From Trichopria drosophilae (taxonomy: Eukaryota; Arthropoda; Insecta; Hymenoptera; Diapriidae), in assembly GCA_030407085.1 (NCBI GenBank), contig CM059584.1:138932001-138996000 (forward strand): 64,000 nt of DNA, in the 5' to 3' direction. Made by a program: the position numbers and the translations under genes. Positions 13,093 to 25,209 of this stretch are shown piece by piece (positions within the stretch are counted from its first letter, which is position 1; every line of letters starts with the position of its first letter). The notes under the pieces were generated by a model, which worked only from the letters and a program-made list of their open reading frames with translations, ran no database searches and was not told where the DNA came from.

Positions 13093-13248
13093 GTTTATAA
13101 ATACCGTATGTATGGGTAACATTTTTACATTGTTTCCAATGCTACCGCCGGCTTTAGCATTACCCAAGATGTACCGCGTGGAGGTAGCACGGTCGGGTTT
13201 ACACCTCTTCGGGGTGCTTTGTTCAGGTGGTTCCCCTCGCCGTCACCT

Positions 13249-13303
13249 GTGCGTGTGCGTGTGCGTGTGCGTGTGCGTGTGCGTGTGCGTGTGTGTGTGT
13301 GTG
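13249..13303 (+). repeat. GTGCGT microsatellite
   Basis: A run of GTGCGT hexamers passes into a GT dinucleotide run. It lies inside the mariner, downstream of its transposase stop. Confidence 0.95.
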
Positions 13304-13366
13304 GATGTCCCCAGACAGTTAAGGCAAGATGGGTATACTAAGATTTTGATGAAATTATGTATCTTA

Positions 13367-14449
13367 CTAAAGCTTATGCTCAAAGTGATTGCCATGAACT
13401 TCTTGGCAATATCCCAAGCGATTATAAAAAGTCGATACGACTTTTTTAATCATATCTGGTTCTATAGCCGCGATCTCATCCCGTATTCGTTGTTTTACTT
13501 CCTCAATATTCACCGGTTTCGTTCGATACACTCTATCTTTGAGATAACCCCATAGAAAATAGTCAAGGGGCGTAAGATCCGGAGATCTTGGTGGCCATTC
13601 TATTACACCCCTTCGACCTATCCACCGTTCTGCGAATACATCACTCAAATAATTGCGAACATCTGTTGCATAATGGGGTGCTGCACCATCTTGCTGAAAC
13701 CAAGTCTGATCGAAATCCTCGCCTACAATAACCTGAATAGCAGGGATGATGTCGTCCCTCAACATATCGTGGTATTTTTGACCAGTAAGGGTACCCTCGA
13801 TGAAGAAGGGCCCAACTACCGCATTGTTTATAATACCTGCCCATACGTTTACTTTTTCAGGATATTGAGTAGAACGACTATCGACCATCCAATTAGGATT
13901 GGTTTCACTCCAATAAGACATGTTATGTCTATTGATTGCCCCATTTAAGAAGAATGTAGCTTCATCAGAAAATACGATGCGATTCAAGAAACCGGCATCA
14001 GCATCTATTCGATTCATCATTAATTCCGCAAACTGTAGGCGTCTATCAGGATCGTCTTCATTCAATTGTTGTACGAGTCTAACTTTGTATGGGTGAAATT
14101 TTAAGTTTTTAGTTTAGATCCGTTGTACTGTACCGTAACATAAGTCGTGCTGCTGTTTAACTTTCCTGATGGAAGTATGAGGATCTTCCGTTATTGACAG
14201 CGCGACATTCAACTCATTTTCTTCAGCTGATGCTGTTACTGGACGACCTGCTCTTGGGAGATCCTTCACAGTACCGTGAACTTCAAAACGATTTATTGTT
14301 CTGCTAACAGTAGATTTAGAAATCGGTTCTCGTCCCTCTCTAAATGATGCGTTAAATAAGGTTCGCACATTCTCTAAAGATCGCTGGTTATCACCCCAGC
14401 CTCTCATCATGAGAATGGATATTCTTTCTCGTTCACTTAGCGCAGCCAT
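13367..14449 (-). pseudogene. Mariner transposase, DD41D type, one in-frame stop
   Basis: The frame spans 361 codons including the terminator, with a single internal TAA at 14114-14116. The N-terminal part starts MAALSERERI and contains helix-turn-helix segments, including SKSTVSRTINRFE and the linker-like GTVKDLPRAGRP. After the stop, the same frame continues into the catalytic domain. The first Asp is in FSDEATFF and the second in WFQQDGAAPHY. The third is in SPDLTPLDYFLWG. I count 41 residues between the second and third Asp, which defines the DD41D group (rosa/Visitor lineage) rather than mariner DD34D or Tc1 DD34E. The length is normal for the superfamily. Apart from the stop the frame is undamaged, so inactivation looks recent or arose by a single change. 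It would act on the element's own TIRs. Confidence 0.9.
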
Positions 14450-14727
14450 TGCTCTTTGTACGAAATATACGTATGTATTTTGTTACTAAAATGATGCTTA
14501 ATACGTTTAGATAGGAAAGGCGTTTAGATAGGAAATCCATGTATCTCACAAAACGATAAAGTTAAGACCAAAATGTAACCTTATAAGACTGTACACGTAT
14601 GTATAAATTCAATGTGAATGTATGTTGTTTATTTACTTCGCTGGTGACTCGTGCTCTCTGTCGCTGTTCGCGCGCCCAAGTTCACTTTGCACAAGTGTTG
14701 CGTAAGATGTATGTATACACTTTTTTT

Positions 14728-14841
14728 GGCACTGTAAAGGATCTCCCTAGAGCAGATCGTCCAGTAATAGCATCGACTGAACAAAATGAATTTAACCACT
14801 CTCAATACCGGAAGATCCTCATAACTTCGTTAAGAAAATGA
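14728..14841 (+). pseudogene. Inverted fragment of DD41D transposase N-terminal linker
   Basis: On the plus strand, opposite to the main transposase, GTVKDLPRADRPVIAS can be read. It is clearly homologous to GTVKDLPRAGRPVTAS of the main copy. Downstream bases still match the EDPH region after a frameshift. The fragment is only about 38 codons long and lies between the transposase start and the right TIR. This indicates a second related element inserted in the opposite orientation and mostly deleted, or an internal rearrangement. Confidence 0.75.
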
Positions 14842-14849
14842 AACGGGGT

Positions 14850-15299
14850 TCCAATTAAAAAAAAAAAATAATCTTGACCTGAGAATAATCTTCAAGGTAA
14901 TTTTCAAGGTCAAATTTTATGCTAGCATTAAATATCCCGGAAAAAATCCTGAAACTTTTGTCTGAAACATTTTACCCGAAAATGACCTCTTGCTGAGTTA
15001 ATTCGCTGTTCCGGGAGTTTTAAGTTTGGCCTTGAAATGACATTGCCGAAAAAAACGGCCATAGCATATTTGGACGTAAAATTTTGTGCTCTTTCCGAAT
15101 CCGTGAAAAAAAATAGGGGTTCCCATTTAAAAAAATTAACTTGACCTTGAAATAACCTTCAAGGTCATGTTCAAGGTCAAATTCAATATCGCCATTAAAT
15201 AGCCAGGGAAAAATCCTTAAACTTTTGTCTAAAACATTTTCCCCGAAAATGCACTTCCGCTGAAATATTTTGCTGTTCCGGGACTTTTGGATCACCCTG
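14850..15299. repeat. Right compound TIR of the mariner
   Basis: This is the inverted counterpart of the left end. It contains exact TCAAGGTCA/TGACCTTGA boxes at 14904, 15142, 15159 and 15171. It ends in the inverse of CAGGGTGATCC followed by TA. Confidence 0.85.
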
Positions 15300-15301
15300 T
15301 A

Positions 15302-16450
15302 TATTAATTAAGTTTCGGACATTGCTACTGACTGCCAGTATAGGGTCAGCACTGATGTGGTACGGAAATCGGTACTGACTCAACTCCGTGTGGTACTGGT
15401 TCAGTACTTTACCGGTGGTGTAGCCGGTACTGATTCCGCTCCATAAATCAGTACTGTGTTTCATTACTGGGTCAGTACCCCGCCGGTGGTTAACTCTGGC
15501 AGACCTCCGAAATTGCTACATGGGTTCTTCCGACGTATTCCCGCAATTCGCAACTCTCGCTTACCGATCACACTACTTTTAGTCAGTATTGAGTTAGTAT
15601 TGATCTGCTCCATCAGTCAGTGTTGATGTAATACCGAATATAGTACTGGGTACCTATACTGTGTAAGTGCTGACGTACTTCGACGGTCAAACATTACTTC
15701 CTACTGATGACAGCACTGGCAGCCGGTATTGTGTCAGCACTAATTTGCACCGTCGATTAGTACTCGTTTCTTAGTGAATACAGTGCCGGTTGCATGCATT
15801 GTGTCAGTACTAATTTGGACGGACAGTCAGTACTCGCTTAATACTGAATACCGTACTGGCTACCTGTGCTGTATCAGTACTGTGGCGACATAGTTAACAT
15901 CACTAATTTATTGTCGTTAATAGGACTGGATACTTCTTTGTCAAATTTGGTCAGTTGGTCAAAAAATGACCGTAAGAGAATGCTTGAAATACTTATTTAA
16001 TACTCTGTACTAAAACATTACTGATTCGGTATGTATGTTATTACTGTCCCTACTTCAAAACATCAGTGCTAACGACGATAATAAATGGTTGCTAAGATGG
16101 CCGTTTTATGAGTACTGATTCAATGTCGAATATCAGTAATGACGATTAATTTGGGGTAGGTATTTTATTGATGGTGAGTTTGGGTGTTCCTCCGACGTTT
16201 TTACTAACAGCAGAACTCATTAACTGCGATAATATAGTACTGGAAATCACCACTGTGTCAGTATTGATGTATTTCAGCAATCAGTAATAATGCAATACTG
16301 CTAATAGTACATGTGGTATATTGCCAGTACTGGATCAGCTCTTCGCCGGTTTATTATAGATACAGACGCATTTCCGTCAATCTGTACTGGCTACCAGTAC
16401 TGGGTTAGTTTCCTGCCGAGATACTACTCTGGCCATTTCTGCCTGGAAAT
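15302..16450. repeat. CAGTACTG-rich repeat field, right part
   Basis: This continues the left field on the other side of the mariner, with dense GTACTG words. It contains the direct copy (15985-16315) of 10258-10590. It also has CTACATGG near 15518 in inverse orientation to CCATGTAG near 10603. The field looks like a non-coding repeat into which the mariner, LTR and tRNA-like sequence have jumped. Confidence 0.7.
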
Positions 16451-17463
16451 ATACATCGTTTGCAGTTTGGACAGCGACGTAACTCAACTACAGCCATTGT
16501 TTTACTGATAAATATAATTTGGCTTACTGATGAAAAAATTATAGTCTAATAACACAATACAATGACATTAAAATTTCAGGAAGTTTTGATTTAGTACAAC
16601 TGAGAACAAAATAGCAAACAATGATTTACATTACGATCGTTACATAAATCAGTTAAGTCAAAAATAACGAGCAATATGAAATTGAATTAATATAAAATGT
16701 TGAAAAAGTTTATGAACCTAAACTGACTGAATATAATTGCTCCCATCTGAAATTAGTACAGTAATGTGCTTGATCCTGCATCCTCTTAGGCTACTGTACT
16801 CTATATCAAACTTTGAAAAAATTGACATCATCTGATTTACTTCTTTGCATAAAGTGATAATGCGTCAATGATGTTATAAGGTGTGACTTGAATAAGTAAT
16901 TAGAACGTTGACATCTGGATCGATGTTTTGTTTCTTCCGTTCGTCTTCGGTGCTAATGCAATGAAGTAGGGACGAACGGAATTGCTGGCTGCAGGGCAAA
17001 GCGTCATAATTCAACTTGGGGACAATCTAACCTACGCAGTCCCAATCTAAACAAAAGGGTGGGACTGGGATACGAGGAAACCAGTCTAAACTTCCACCAT
17101 AAACAACAGAGACTATTAGTGGTCTAGCAGAAACTCGCTACGCTTCACTACTTACTCCTATTCAGCAATTCAAAATTGAATTTCAAATCAGTAATATTGA
17201 ATCCGTTTGACCTCTCTGAACTGATGGAAATTAAAGAGATGTAACAATTTGAAAGTTCGCTTGCAAGTATCATAATTATTCTGACATACACAAAGTCCTA
17301 TTTTTGCTGTGTGAAGCTTGAAGAATATGCCTATGCTTCCGTGTTGAAAATTCTTAAAGTGTTTGCAGTCTTAAACGAAATATCTTTCATTTTAAGAGTT
17401 TACTATTGGGGAGAGGAATTAACACATCGCTGATCGCCAGCCCTCGACCACAAGTAAGATCTA

Positions 17464-17492
17464 CGGGCCACAAAAGTTTATTTTGCGCCCTT
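17464..17492. repeat. CGCAAAAT palindrome, copy
   Basis: CGGGCCACAAAA...TTTTGCGCCCTTG. It has the same layout and the same CCCTTG tail as other copies. Confidence 0.6.
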
Positions 17493-20400
17493 GATAACGA
17501 AAATACTAATTTGCAACACATTGGTTACATTTTAAGCCCTCACATGATTGCCTTTTTAATTTGCTTCATGATAAATTTTAATTATTTGTTATAAAAATGA
17601 CTATGACCAACAATTACTTATAAAGGTTCAACTACTTTATGACGATAAACAACTTTAAAGCTATCCAGTTTCTTAAATAGATATTAGATTAAACGAAAGA
17701 AAGTGTCATAGTAACAATTATTGTTGTTCTATGGTATATTGGAAAATATTAAAAATTGTAACAGTAATTATCAACAACTTTACAAGGTATTAATTTAACC
17801 ATTATATGTTACAATTACATCTACATTTTTTTATGGTTCCATTAACCCCTTTTTCTCTGTGTACAAGCATGAAAAATTAAATATTAATTTAACATTTCCA
17901 AGTAAAATTGTATCTTCCGCGATAAAAGTAACGAAATATTCGAATCACCCGAGACGTATTGTTCGATTCTCGAATTAGCTATAGGTACAATGGGCCACAA
18001 TCCGTCCCCCAGTGTCCTATGACGAGTACGCCGCCTTTTGTTCTATCGAAAACCTCATTTCTCGGATCTTGCTTTGACTACCGGTTCTTACTCATTCGTC
18101 CAACCAGGCAGAATTTTTTCCTACTCATCCATTTTTTTTTTTGGTGGCAGAATCTCTTTGTGTACCCTATATTTCGTTCTTTTCCTATACACGCTTTTCT
18201 CTCATTATTTGTAAACCGTGACTCTGAAACTGTTCTCCGTTCAATTCCCTGTCGTTAAAAAGAAGTTTCCAATTTAAGAAGTAAATTAAGCAGCGTAATT
18301 ATAAACTGTGGTTTTATTACAGAAAGAACCTTTCCAGACAATAAAAAATACAGGAAATTCTGGTTACTTTTTGTAATTGGCTTCATATATCCAACATGTC
18401 GCAAGATTGAACAAATATTCTGCCTTGAAATTGATTATTTCGATTTATACCATTTATTTACTGTCGCTGTATTATTTATTGCCCTGCATAAGTAATACGG
18501 GTTTAAAATATTTAAATAATATAACACTGTGTCATTCACTATTAACGTTTACATAAAGCATTCAATTTGTTGTTTGTGCAAAGTTCGTCCTTTACGTTAA
18601 AGAATGCTTTTTTTGCAGATTATTGAAGGTTTGAAAAAATTGTAACTGACTTTTACATATTCGGTATTTTGATATAAATAATGCCCTTCTACTTTACAAA
18701 AAACTACTATTTGATTAGTTGCTAATGTGCATTTGTATATTAGGGCACCATAAAACCTATAATTTAAAATTTTGAACTCTCAAACTGCGGATTTGCATTC
18801 AACGATCACGGAAGCAAAGTATAATAATATGAAAATAACAGTTCTTAAAACATCGTTTCTACTTTTTAATAAGTGATATATTGACCGCTAATATATAGGT
18901 AAATAATAACAATAACACGGCCATTGACTGGACACATTTAATTCAAAATAAAAATATAAGTATTTAGAAATACAAATTGAAAGAAAAGAATTAGATAAAA
19001 AAAAGAAATTAAGAGAAACTTAAGAAATATGTCGGATACATGAGAAAAAAGGGATAACAAAATACGATGATAAATGAGATAAAATATCATCAATTTTTGG
19101 CCTGGGATCCTGGCCCTCTTTAAAAAAATATATGCTCCATTCAAATATGAGAAATAGTAAAAAACAATTCATGTCTACTTATTCATATGGACATCATTTT
19201 CATTCGACATGAGTGTTTTATTGAGGTAACTAAACATGAAAAATATCGAAATAAAAAATGAAGCATCCAAATACTTTCTAAAATATTAAAACCCAGAAAA
19301 AATACTCTCCTAACTACTAACACTGCTAACATTTAATTATTAGTTTATGTCCTTCGTATAGTTTTGACGAACTACAAAGGAATGCGGATTATTTACAGTT
19401 AAATCAATTGCTATAAATTATGAAATTTAATTTTTATCGAAACTAATTAATTGTTCCATTAAGAATGGCCATTATTAAATGCGAAAGAAGCTTTAAAGTA
19501 TGAAATCTTCTTATAAAGTACGTTATTATAGGCCATTATTGTAATAAGATTTGTTCCATTAATTTAATGAAGTAAAAATACCTTATTTTCTGTAATCTTA
19601 GAGAATCACAAACGAAATTACTTCTCTACACAAATTTAAAATTCTGCCATGTCTTTTATTAAAACGCAACCACATTTTAAAAAAATAAAATTGATATAAA
19701 TGATATAAATATTACAAAATTGATTACTTTTTATAAATATGCTTAAGTAAAGAGTGACACTCGATTACAAAGCGTTGATAGAAGATTAACAAACCAACAA
19801 TGGAACTGTTTTCTACTAAGAGAAATTTGCTTAATAAAGAATTAGTTAAAAACTAAAATCTAAAATGAAAAGTGATTTACCATTAATCAATTATTTTTTT
19901 ACTAGAATACGATACAAAAAACTACTGATTTATTAATAAAATTCTGCTAATATAAAAGTAGATATTCAATAATTTAGATCAGCAGTTTTAATAAACTAGT
20001 AGTTTTTCATTATTTATTACTAAAAATTATTACTACTAGAATTAGTGACCCATTTATCGTTTCTGAATTAGTAGTTTTTAACGAATGCAGATTTAAAGAT
20101 TAAGTAACATTTTATTTTATGAATCAGGAATTTTGTTGTTGTTGAAGAACAATAAATAATATAAATATTATGACTAGACTGAAGCGATTTGTGATATCAA
20201 TAAGACCACCAGATCTAATAGACATCATGTAACAGATTACACAAATTCTTAATACATGATTAGGCTCTTACATTAATACTTATCTGAACTATACACATGT
20301 CAGCACATTGTTTTAACTAACGTATGATGGAATATTTTTTTATTCGGCAAATGGACATTCATTTCTCCAACAGTCTAGCGCGGTTGGACGAGTAACTAAA

Positions 20401-21913
20401 TTACGTCTATTTCACATGTCATATCCTCTTTTCTACCTATGTAAAAAGTTACCATTTTTTCAAATTGAAAAACGACATTCATTTTTTAACGAAATTATCA
20501 AATTATTCTAGTATTCCATTAGTACAAAATAAATATGAAAAAAAAAATATTCAAGATAAATGATCGACATTAATGAGTTGCAAAATTTGTCTAATTTTTC
20601 AGTTTTTATGATTTTTTATCTGCTTGTAATTTTTTGGTAAAAATTTGGGTTCTGGTTCCAGTGTTAAAAAATTAAGGAGAGTTCCATGGACTCTTTAAAA
20701 CGTAGTGCCTTTTTAGATAAATGCAGCCGTCATTTTATGATTATGCAATTACTAAAAAAGTATTTTTATTTTATTATATTTTGCATTTTTTCAATACTCA
20801 AACATACTTTACAAAATTTGCGTTTATCCTAATATTATGCTAAACCCTTTATTAGATTTATGGTGTTTATATGGAATTGTAACTCTTCGGAAGTAAATTA
20901 GCTGTATTTTTTTTTTTTTTTTTTTTAAATAACAGGCTTGCCGTCCTAGTTTACTAATGCTATACCATTGTATTAAGTGTCTTTCTGTAATATTAGGTTG
21001 ATAGATGTGCAAGAGAATCTCATAAACCAGAGGTAGATTTCGCAGTCTTCTTTTTGTAAAATAATTATGCAAAGCTCCATGAGATATTAATTAACCAATG
21101 TCAGAAACTAGTTCAAATTTTGAGAAGCACAGATAAACAAGAGCTTATATGTATTTCATTTTGAAAATTAACTCCCTGCAGCTAGCAACCTAATTAACCA
21201 CCTTATAAACGCGATTTTCGGAACACATTCTCTACGGTCAGATTGACGAATTTCGGACAGAATAATGACGCCCGCTAACATATCCCGGTCGGAATCGTCT
21301 AAGTCTAAGTAAATGCGAGCCACATCTGGCTCACAGGGAAACTAATTCCTGGGAACACGGTCGTGAAGCCGTAAGTGAACTGGGGCATACATGTGGGTGC
21401 GCCCCAAACCCAGTCCGAATGCAATGCATACAGACGTTAGTCGGCGCGTTAAACATGGGGACTTGTACACACACCATCGCGAATTCGGTGTTTTCGGTGT
21501 AGTTGCACAGGGATTTTCCGGATTAACGTTAAGCCACACCTTATCGCACATAAAGCTGGTATTACGTATTTTGTGCCGTCGATGCACCGACCGTACGCAC
21601 CAACGACCTCTTGCGTAATTTACAAGGCATGCCACTTTATACTTCAGTGTCTTAAGGGATATCGAGGGTCTTTGAATCGAGATTCCAGGAGCATTTCGGG
21701 TTGCACTAGGTCAACCTTTAGTAAACTCAAAAATTTACCAAAAGATTTTGGAGACTTTTATTCAACTGTAAAATTCGGAAATGCGGAGGATTGGTATTTA
21801 ATTCGTTATCTTAATATTTTTGCACGAGATCATTAGTCAACATAAATTTATACTAAAATGCACGGAAAACTAATACCGACGAATTGACCGTCAAAAATGA
21901 TACATGATTCGAC

Positions 21914-21922
21914 AGATGGCGC
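21914..21922 (+). promoter_or_regulatory. AGATGGCGC insulator-like motif
   Basis: An exact 9-bp match to the insect CTCF core, about 110 bp left of a MITE. No binding evidence. Confidence 0.25.
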
Positions 21923-22035
21923 AACCAACCACGCGGTCTAGTTGCAAGCACTTGAAGCGGAGATCATTATGATAATAACATTTCATTTGTTGTTGTGGCT
22001 GATTACATTTCTGATGTGTGATCATTTTTGTTATA

Positions 22036-22647
22036 CACTGAGAAAAAGGATTGTTTGTTGTAAAGAAATATCATTCAGTGGGAAAGTTGAAATCGTTCTT
22101 TTAACATAAAGATGGCGTAACGTGATATTAAAGGCGATTCATTTATTATTAGCATTTTATTTCTTACATCAGAATTGACCATTTCTTAATAGTTAGGAAA
22201 TGTATACTTTGAACTCGGCAGCTGCGCAAATTCACAATTCAGACGATGTATTTGCTTATAAAATGAGCATATTTAAGACGAGGTATAAATAACATCTTCA
22301 ATTTATTTTTTTTCAAAATGATAACCATCGAATTGCAATGACACTCAATTGGTCTTAACAAACCAAACAAAATATCCGTGTTGTCATTTGAGGTTATGTT
22401 ACGATGCATAATGGACTCATATGGACTCCAACCATTACATTTTGTAACTATTAAGAAATATTTGGTTGCATTTAATAGATATTTCTTGAGATATAAAATG
22501 CGTTGTTTGCACTAAAGAAATGTTAGATTTACATGAAATGAATAATTGTTTCATACTTAAAAAATTATTCGATTCGCCGTATTTAAATATACGATTTCTT
22601 AACTATTGAGAAGCCTTCTTTTTAGTAAACAATCCTTTCCCTCAGTG
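22036..22647. mobile_element. TA-flanked MITE with CACTGAG termini
   Basis: The left end CACTGAGAAAAAGGATTGTT and the inverted right end CACTGAGGGAAAGGATTGTT are bordered by TA on both sides. It is 612 bp long with no coding frame. The pattern is that of a Tc1/mariner-mobilised MITE. Confidence 0.75.
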
Positions 22648-23830
22648 TACTGTAAATGTATTATGGAGTAAGGACCGAATATAACCAAAACAAACTTATT
22701 TTGAACAGAAATGTTGGCAATATTTTTAGTTTATACATTTTTCATTAAAAAGAATACATAACATTTTGTATTTTTATACTATAATATCTGAATATTATCG
22801 GAAAAATTTCGATAATAATTCCAAAATATTTCGAAAATCCCAAAAATTTATTTACTAAACATTTTTGGAAGCAAAGACGTTAAAAATTAAAGACCTTGAA
22901 ATACACTTGTCGTCAGTCTTTTACTCATTAAGTTCCCGCGCTAATTTTTTGATAATTTACCTCATAGAATTGAGTAATAGGTTTATCTCGATTTCTTTGA
23001 TCTTTTCTCTCCTCTGTGACTCTTCGCGCCTTTCTTGCATTTCTAACGATCTCACTTTGATTCCTTGCTCTTCATCGTTTCCGTTTTAAATTCGTTACTG
23101 CTAACCCCTTTGTGCGAGTTTCAGGAATTTTCTCCCATTCAGTCCTCTTTCCGCATGGTTCTTTTAACTTCTTTTTTTGATTTGTCGTTTTCATTTTGCG
23201 CCTTTCTTCTTTCTATTTTATTATCTTAATTTACAGTCTTAGTTTACGACTTAAAGTTTCTTTTATTCTAGATATACTTAAACTTAGTTTGAGTAAAATT
23301 GAATTTTAGAATAATTCGAGGTTAGAGATAATTAAATAATATTTTGTTTCATTAACAACATTTGAAATAAGTCAAATGTTACAAATGTAAACATAACGAA
23401 AAAAAACATTCTGTTCGCGACATAACCCTTTTTCAAGTAGGTTAACGTAGATTACAATGTTTTTTGAAATATCGTCTTGTTATGGATGTTTTTACGTTTA
23501 CTCAAATACGCGGACATTTTTTGACGATGCATATAAGAATATTTTTAAAATCGTTAATTTTTATTATTTATTAAAAATTATAACTGTCGGTAAATAAATC
23601 AAGTAATACTTTTAATTTTAACCCTTTTAAAAATAAAAATAATATATGAGTTACAATTTTTCTTAGAACATGCATTTTCCTAGCAATTTACGTAGTGAAA
23701 TATTTGTATGTATGGCAATAAAATTATCAAAAAGATATCCTAGTGGAATTAAATATTTCACAATACTAATCGCAATTGCTCAAAATGACAATAATATAAT
23801 GACTTCATCACTTCCGCATCGGATTGACAC
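22648..23830. other. AT-rich intron, nothing recognised
   Basis: Pyrimidine-rich stretch at 22960-23230 (TCTTTTCTCTCCTCTG and similar). No gene or bounded repeat was found. Confidence 0.5.
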
Positions 23831-23888
23831 GAGGGTCTGGGAAAACTACTCAAAAACCCAGACCGGTACAGTCGACGAACTATTTTAT

Positions 23889-23910
23889 CATCAGAGGATA
23901 TCCTCTGATG
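23889..23910. other. Perfect 22-bp palindrome
   Basis: CATCAGAGGAT is followed immediately by its exact reverse complement. About 27 bp upstream lies a second perfect stem, GGTCTGGG...CCCAGACC (23833-23863). Confidence 0.8.
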
Positions 23911-23946
23911 GTAAAGCAGCTGTTTCGCGCTCAGTAATCGACATAA

Positions 23947-24140
23947 TGTCTGTGCCGTAGAGGGCGCAATGCTCTTTATTTTTTAACAAGAGTATAGTTG
24001 AACTATAGTTAACTTCCAAGTATGCATCACTAACCAGGATGCTTTACTTCTAAGTGCAACTGCGTGTATCGCTGACCACAGGGATATTGTTGTCGGTCAA
24101 TTCTACTATAAACAAAGCCATTAACCATGGTATCAGAGCC
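23947..24140 (+). mobile_element. LTR end plus primer-binding-site relic (copia-like)
   Basis: TGGTATCAGAGCC at 24128-24140 resembles the initiator-tRNA-Met primer site of Ty1/copia elements. It follows directly after ...TTAACCA, a normal LTR 3' end. A plausible LTR start TGTCTGTGCC is at 23947, giving a roughly 180-bp LTR. No gag-pol frame follows; the downstream DNA to about 24420 is degenerate. The LTR start is uncertain. Confidence 0.4.
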
Positions 24141-24782
24141 AAAACATCAATAGAAACACCATTGTTACAATTAATCGCTTTCGATCCGATCATTATAACC
24201 TCACTGCCTCACTGGCTCGCATCAACATAATCAACACTTCCCAATGTTCTTGCGGTAATGCCAATCAAATTTGAGATCATGTGATATGGTAGTGCCCCAA
24301 TTTTGACAATCCAAGGGAAGTATTGGTTAAATGATTTCATAGTAGAGGGATAATCCAGCCAACCAGAGTGCGCTTCATTATGTCGCATAAATTCTTTAAA
24401 GACTGCGAACTACAAATATAGGAATCCAATCGAAAGTAAAAAAATAAAAACATAGAAAGTGCTAACCAGAAAATCTAATGTAAATGTAAATAAGTTATAC
24501 ACTTAGAAGATGACTATGTCATCACTAAACGCAAATATACTTTAAACCCATTAGTGTCCACAGGATGCAATTTTGCCATTTAACATTGGATCGCTGTCAT
24601 GTGACGAACACAATTAGAAAGAATGCACTCAAAAACACATTTCGTCGCGTTCATCATAAGACTGTGTTGTGGACTCTTTATATATTCAGCGTTTTTATAT
24701 TTAATATTCTTAAAGATGCAACCTTTGTAATATGTAAAACACTAAACACTACCGTTAAAATTAATAGTAAACAAAAAAAAAT

Positions 24783-24862
24783 TTGTCTGTTTCTACTTAA
24801 AATTTATAATATTTTTATCAATTGGTCTGTTTCTACTTAAAATTTATAATATTTTTATTAGT
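24783..24862 (+). repeat. Tandem duplication, about 40-bp unit
   Basis: TCTGTTTCTACTTAAAATTT followed by ATAATATTTTTAT occurs twice in a row. Confidence 0.85.
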
Positions 24863-25209
24863 ATCTGCAATTTTATTTTTTAACATTCAGTATGTTACAA
24901 TCTTTCATTTTACAGGCGTTATCAAGGTTACAGTTGCTTTTTTTTGCCATCGGCAATGTCTTTTTGACATTAAAAATAAGATTTTAACGTAAAAATCTGC
25001 TACCTGAAAAATGAATAATCCTTTTGGTGATGTAGATATGGTAGTGTACTCTCATATTGCATACCGCGATTTTATTGGTTTTTAAAAAACCACAAAATTG
25101 CCAATTTTTATAAGAGAAAGTTCCAATAACTTCACATATTTTGAAAATCAATTTTCTGAAAAAGGTGAAACGACTTTTACACGTGACAGACTCGAGTTCG
25201 TTTCGCGCG

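Larger units (their letters stand above)
11634..15299 (-). mobile_element. DD41D Tc1/mariner element with long compound TIRs
   Basis: This 3,666-bp DNA transposon is flanked by the TA dinucleotide expected of the superfamily (11632-11633 and 15300-15301). Both ends begin CAGGGTGATCCAAAAGTCCC in inverted orientation. The inverted ends are hundreds of bases long and are built of head-to-tail subrepeats: on the left they restart near 11634, 11910 and 12178, and on the right they mirror this at about 14850-15020 and 15020-15299. Inside, on the minus strand, is a broken transposase (13367-14449). A second, inverted transposase scrap lies at 14728-14841, and a nested 699-bp element at 12394-13092. 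A (GTGCGT)n microsatellite sits at 13249-13303. The element is inactive as it stands. Confidence 0.88.
16451..22035. other. AT-rich intron, no gene seen
   Basis: No supported coding region. GC-richer patches occur at 16900-17110, 17940-18240 and 21230-21680. The last is CpG-rich and open on both strands, with no recognised product. A T18 tract lies near 20908. Confidence 0.5.

Noticed and set aside
13085..13555. 156-codon plus-strand frame with a Cys-Val repeat
   Set aside because: Translation of the GTGCGT microsatellite plus the antisense of the transposase end.
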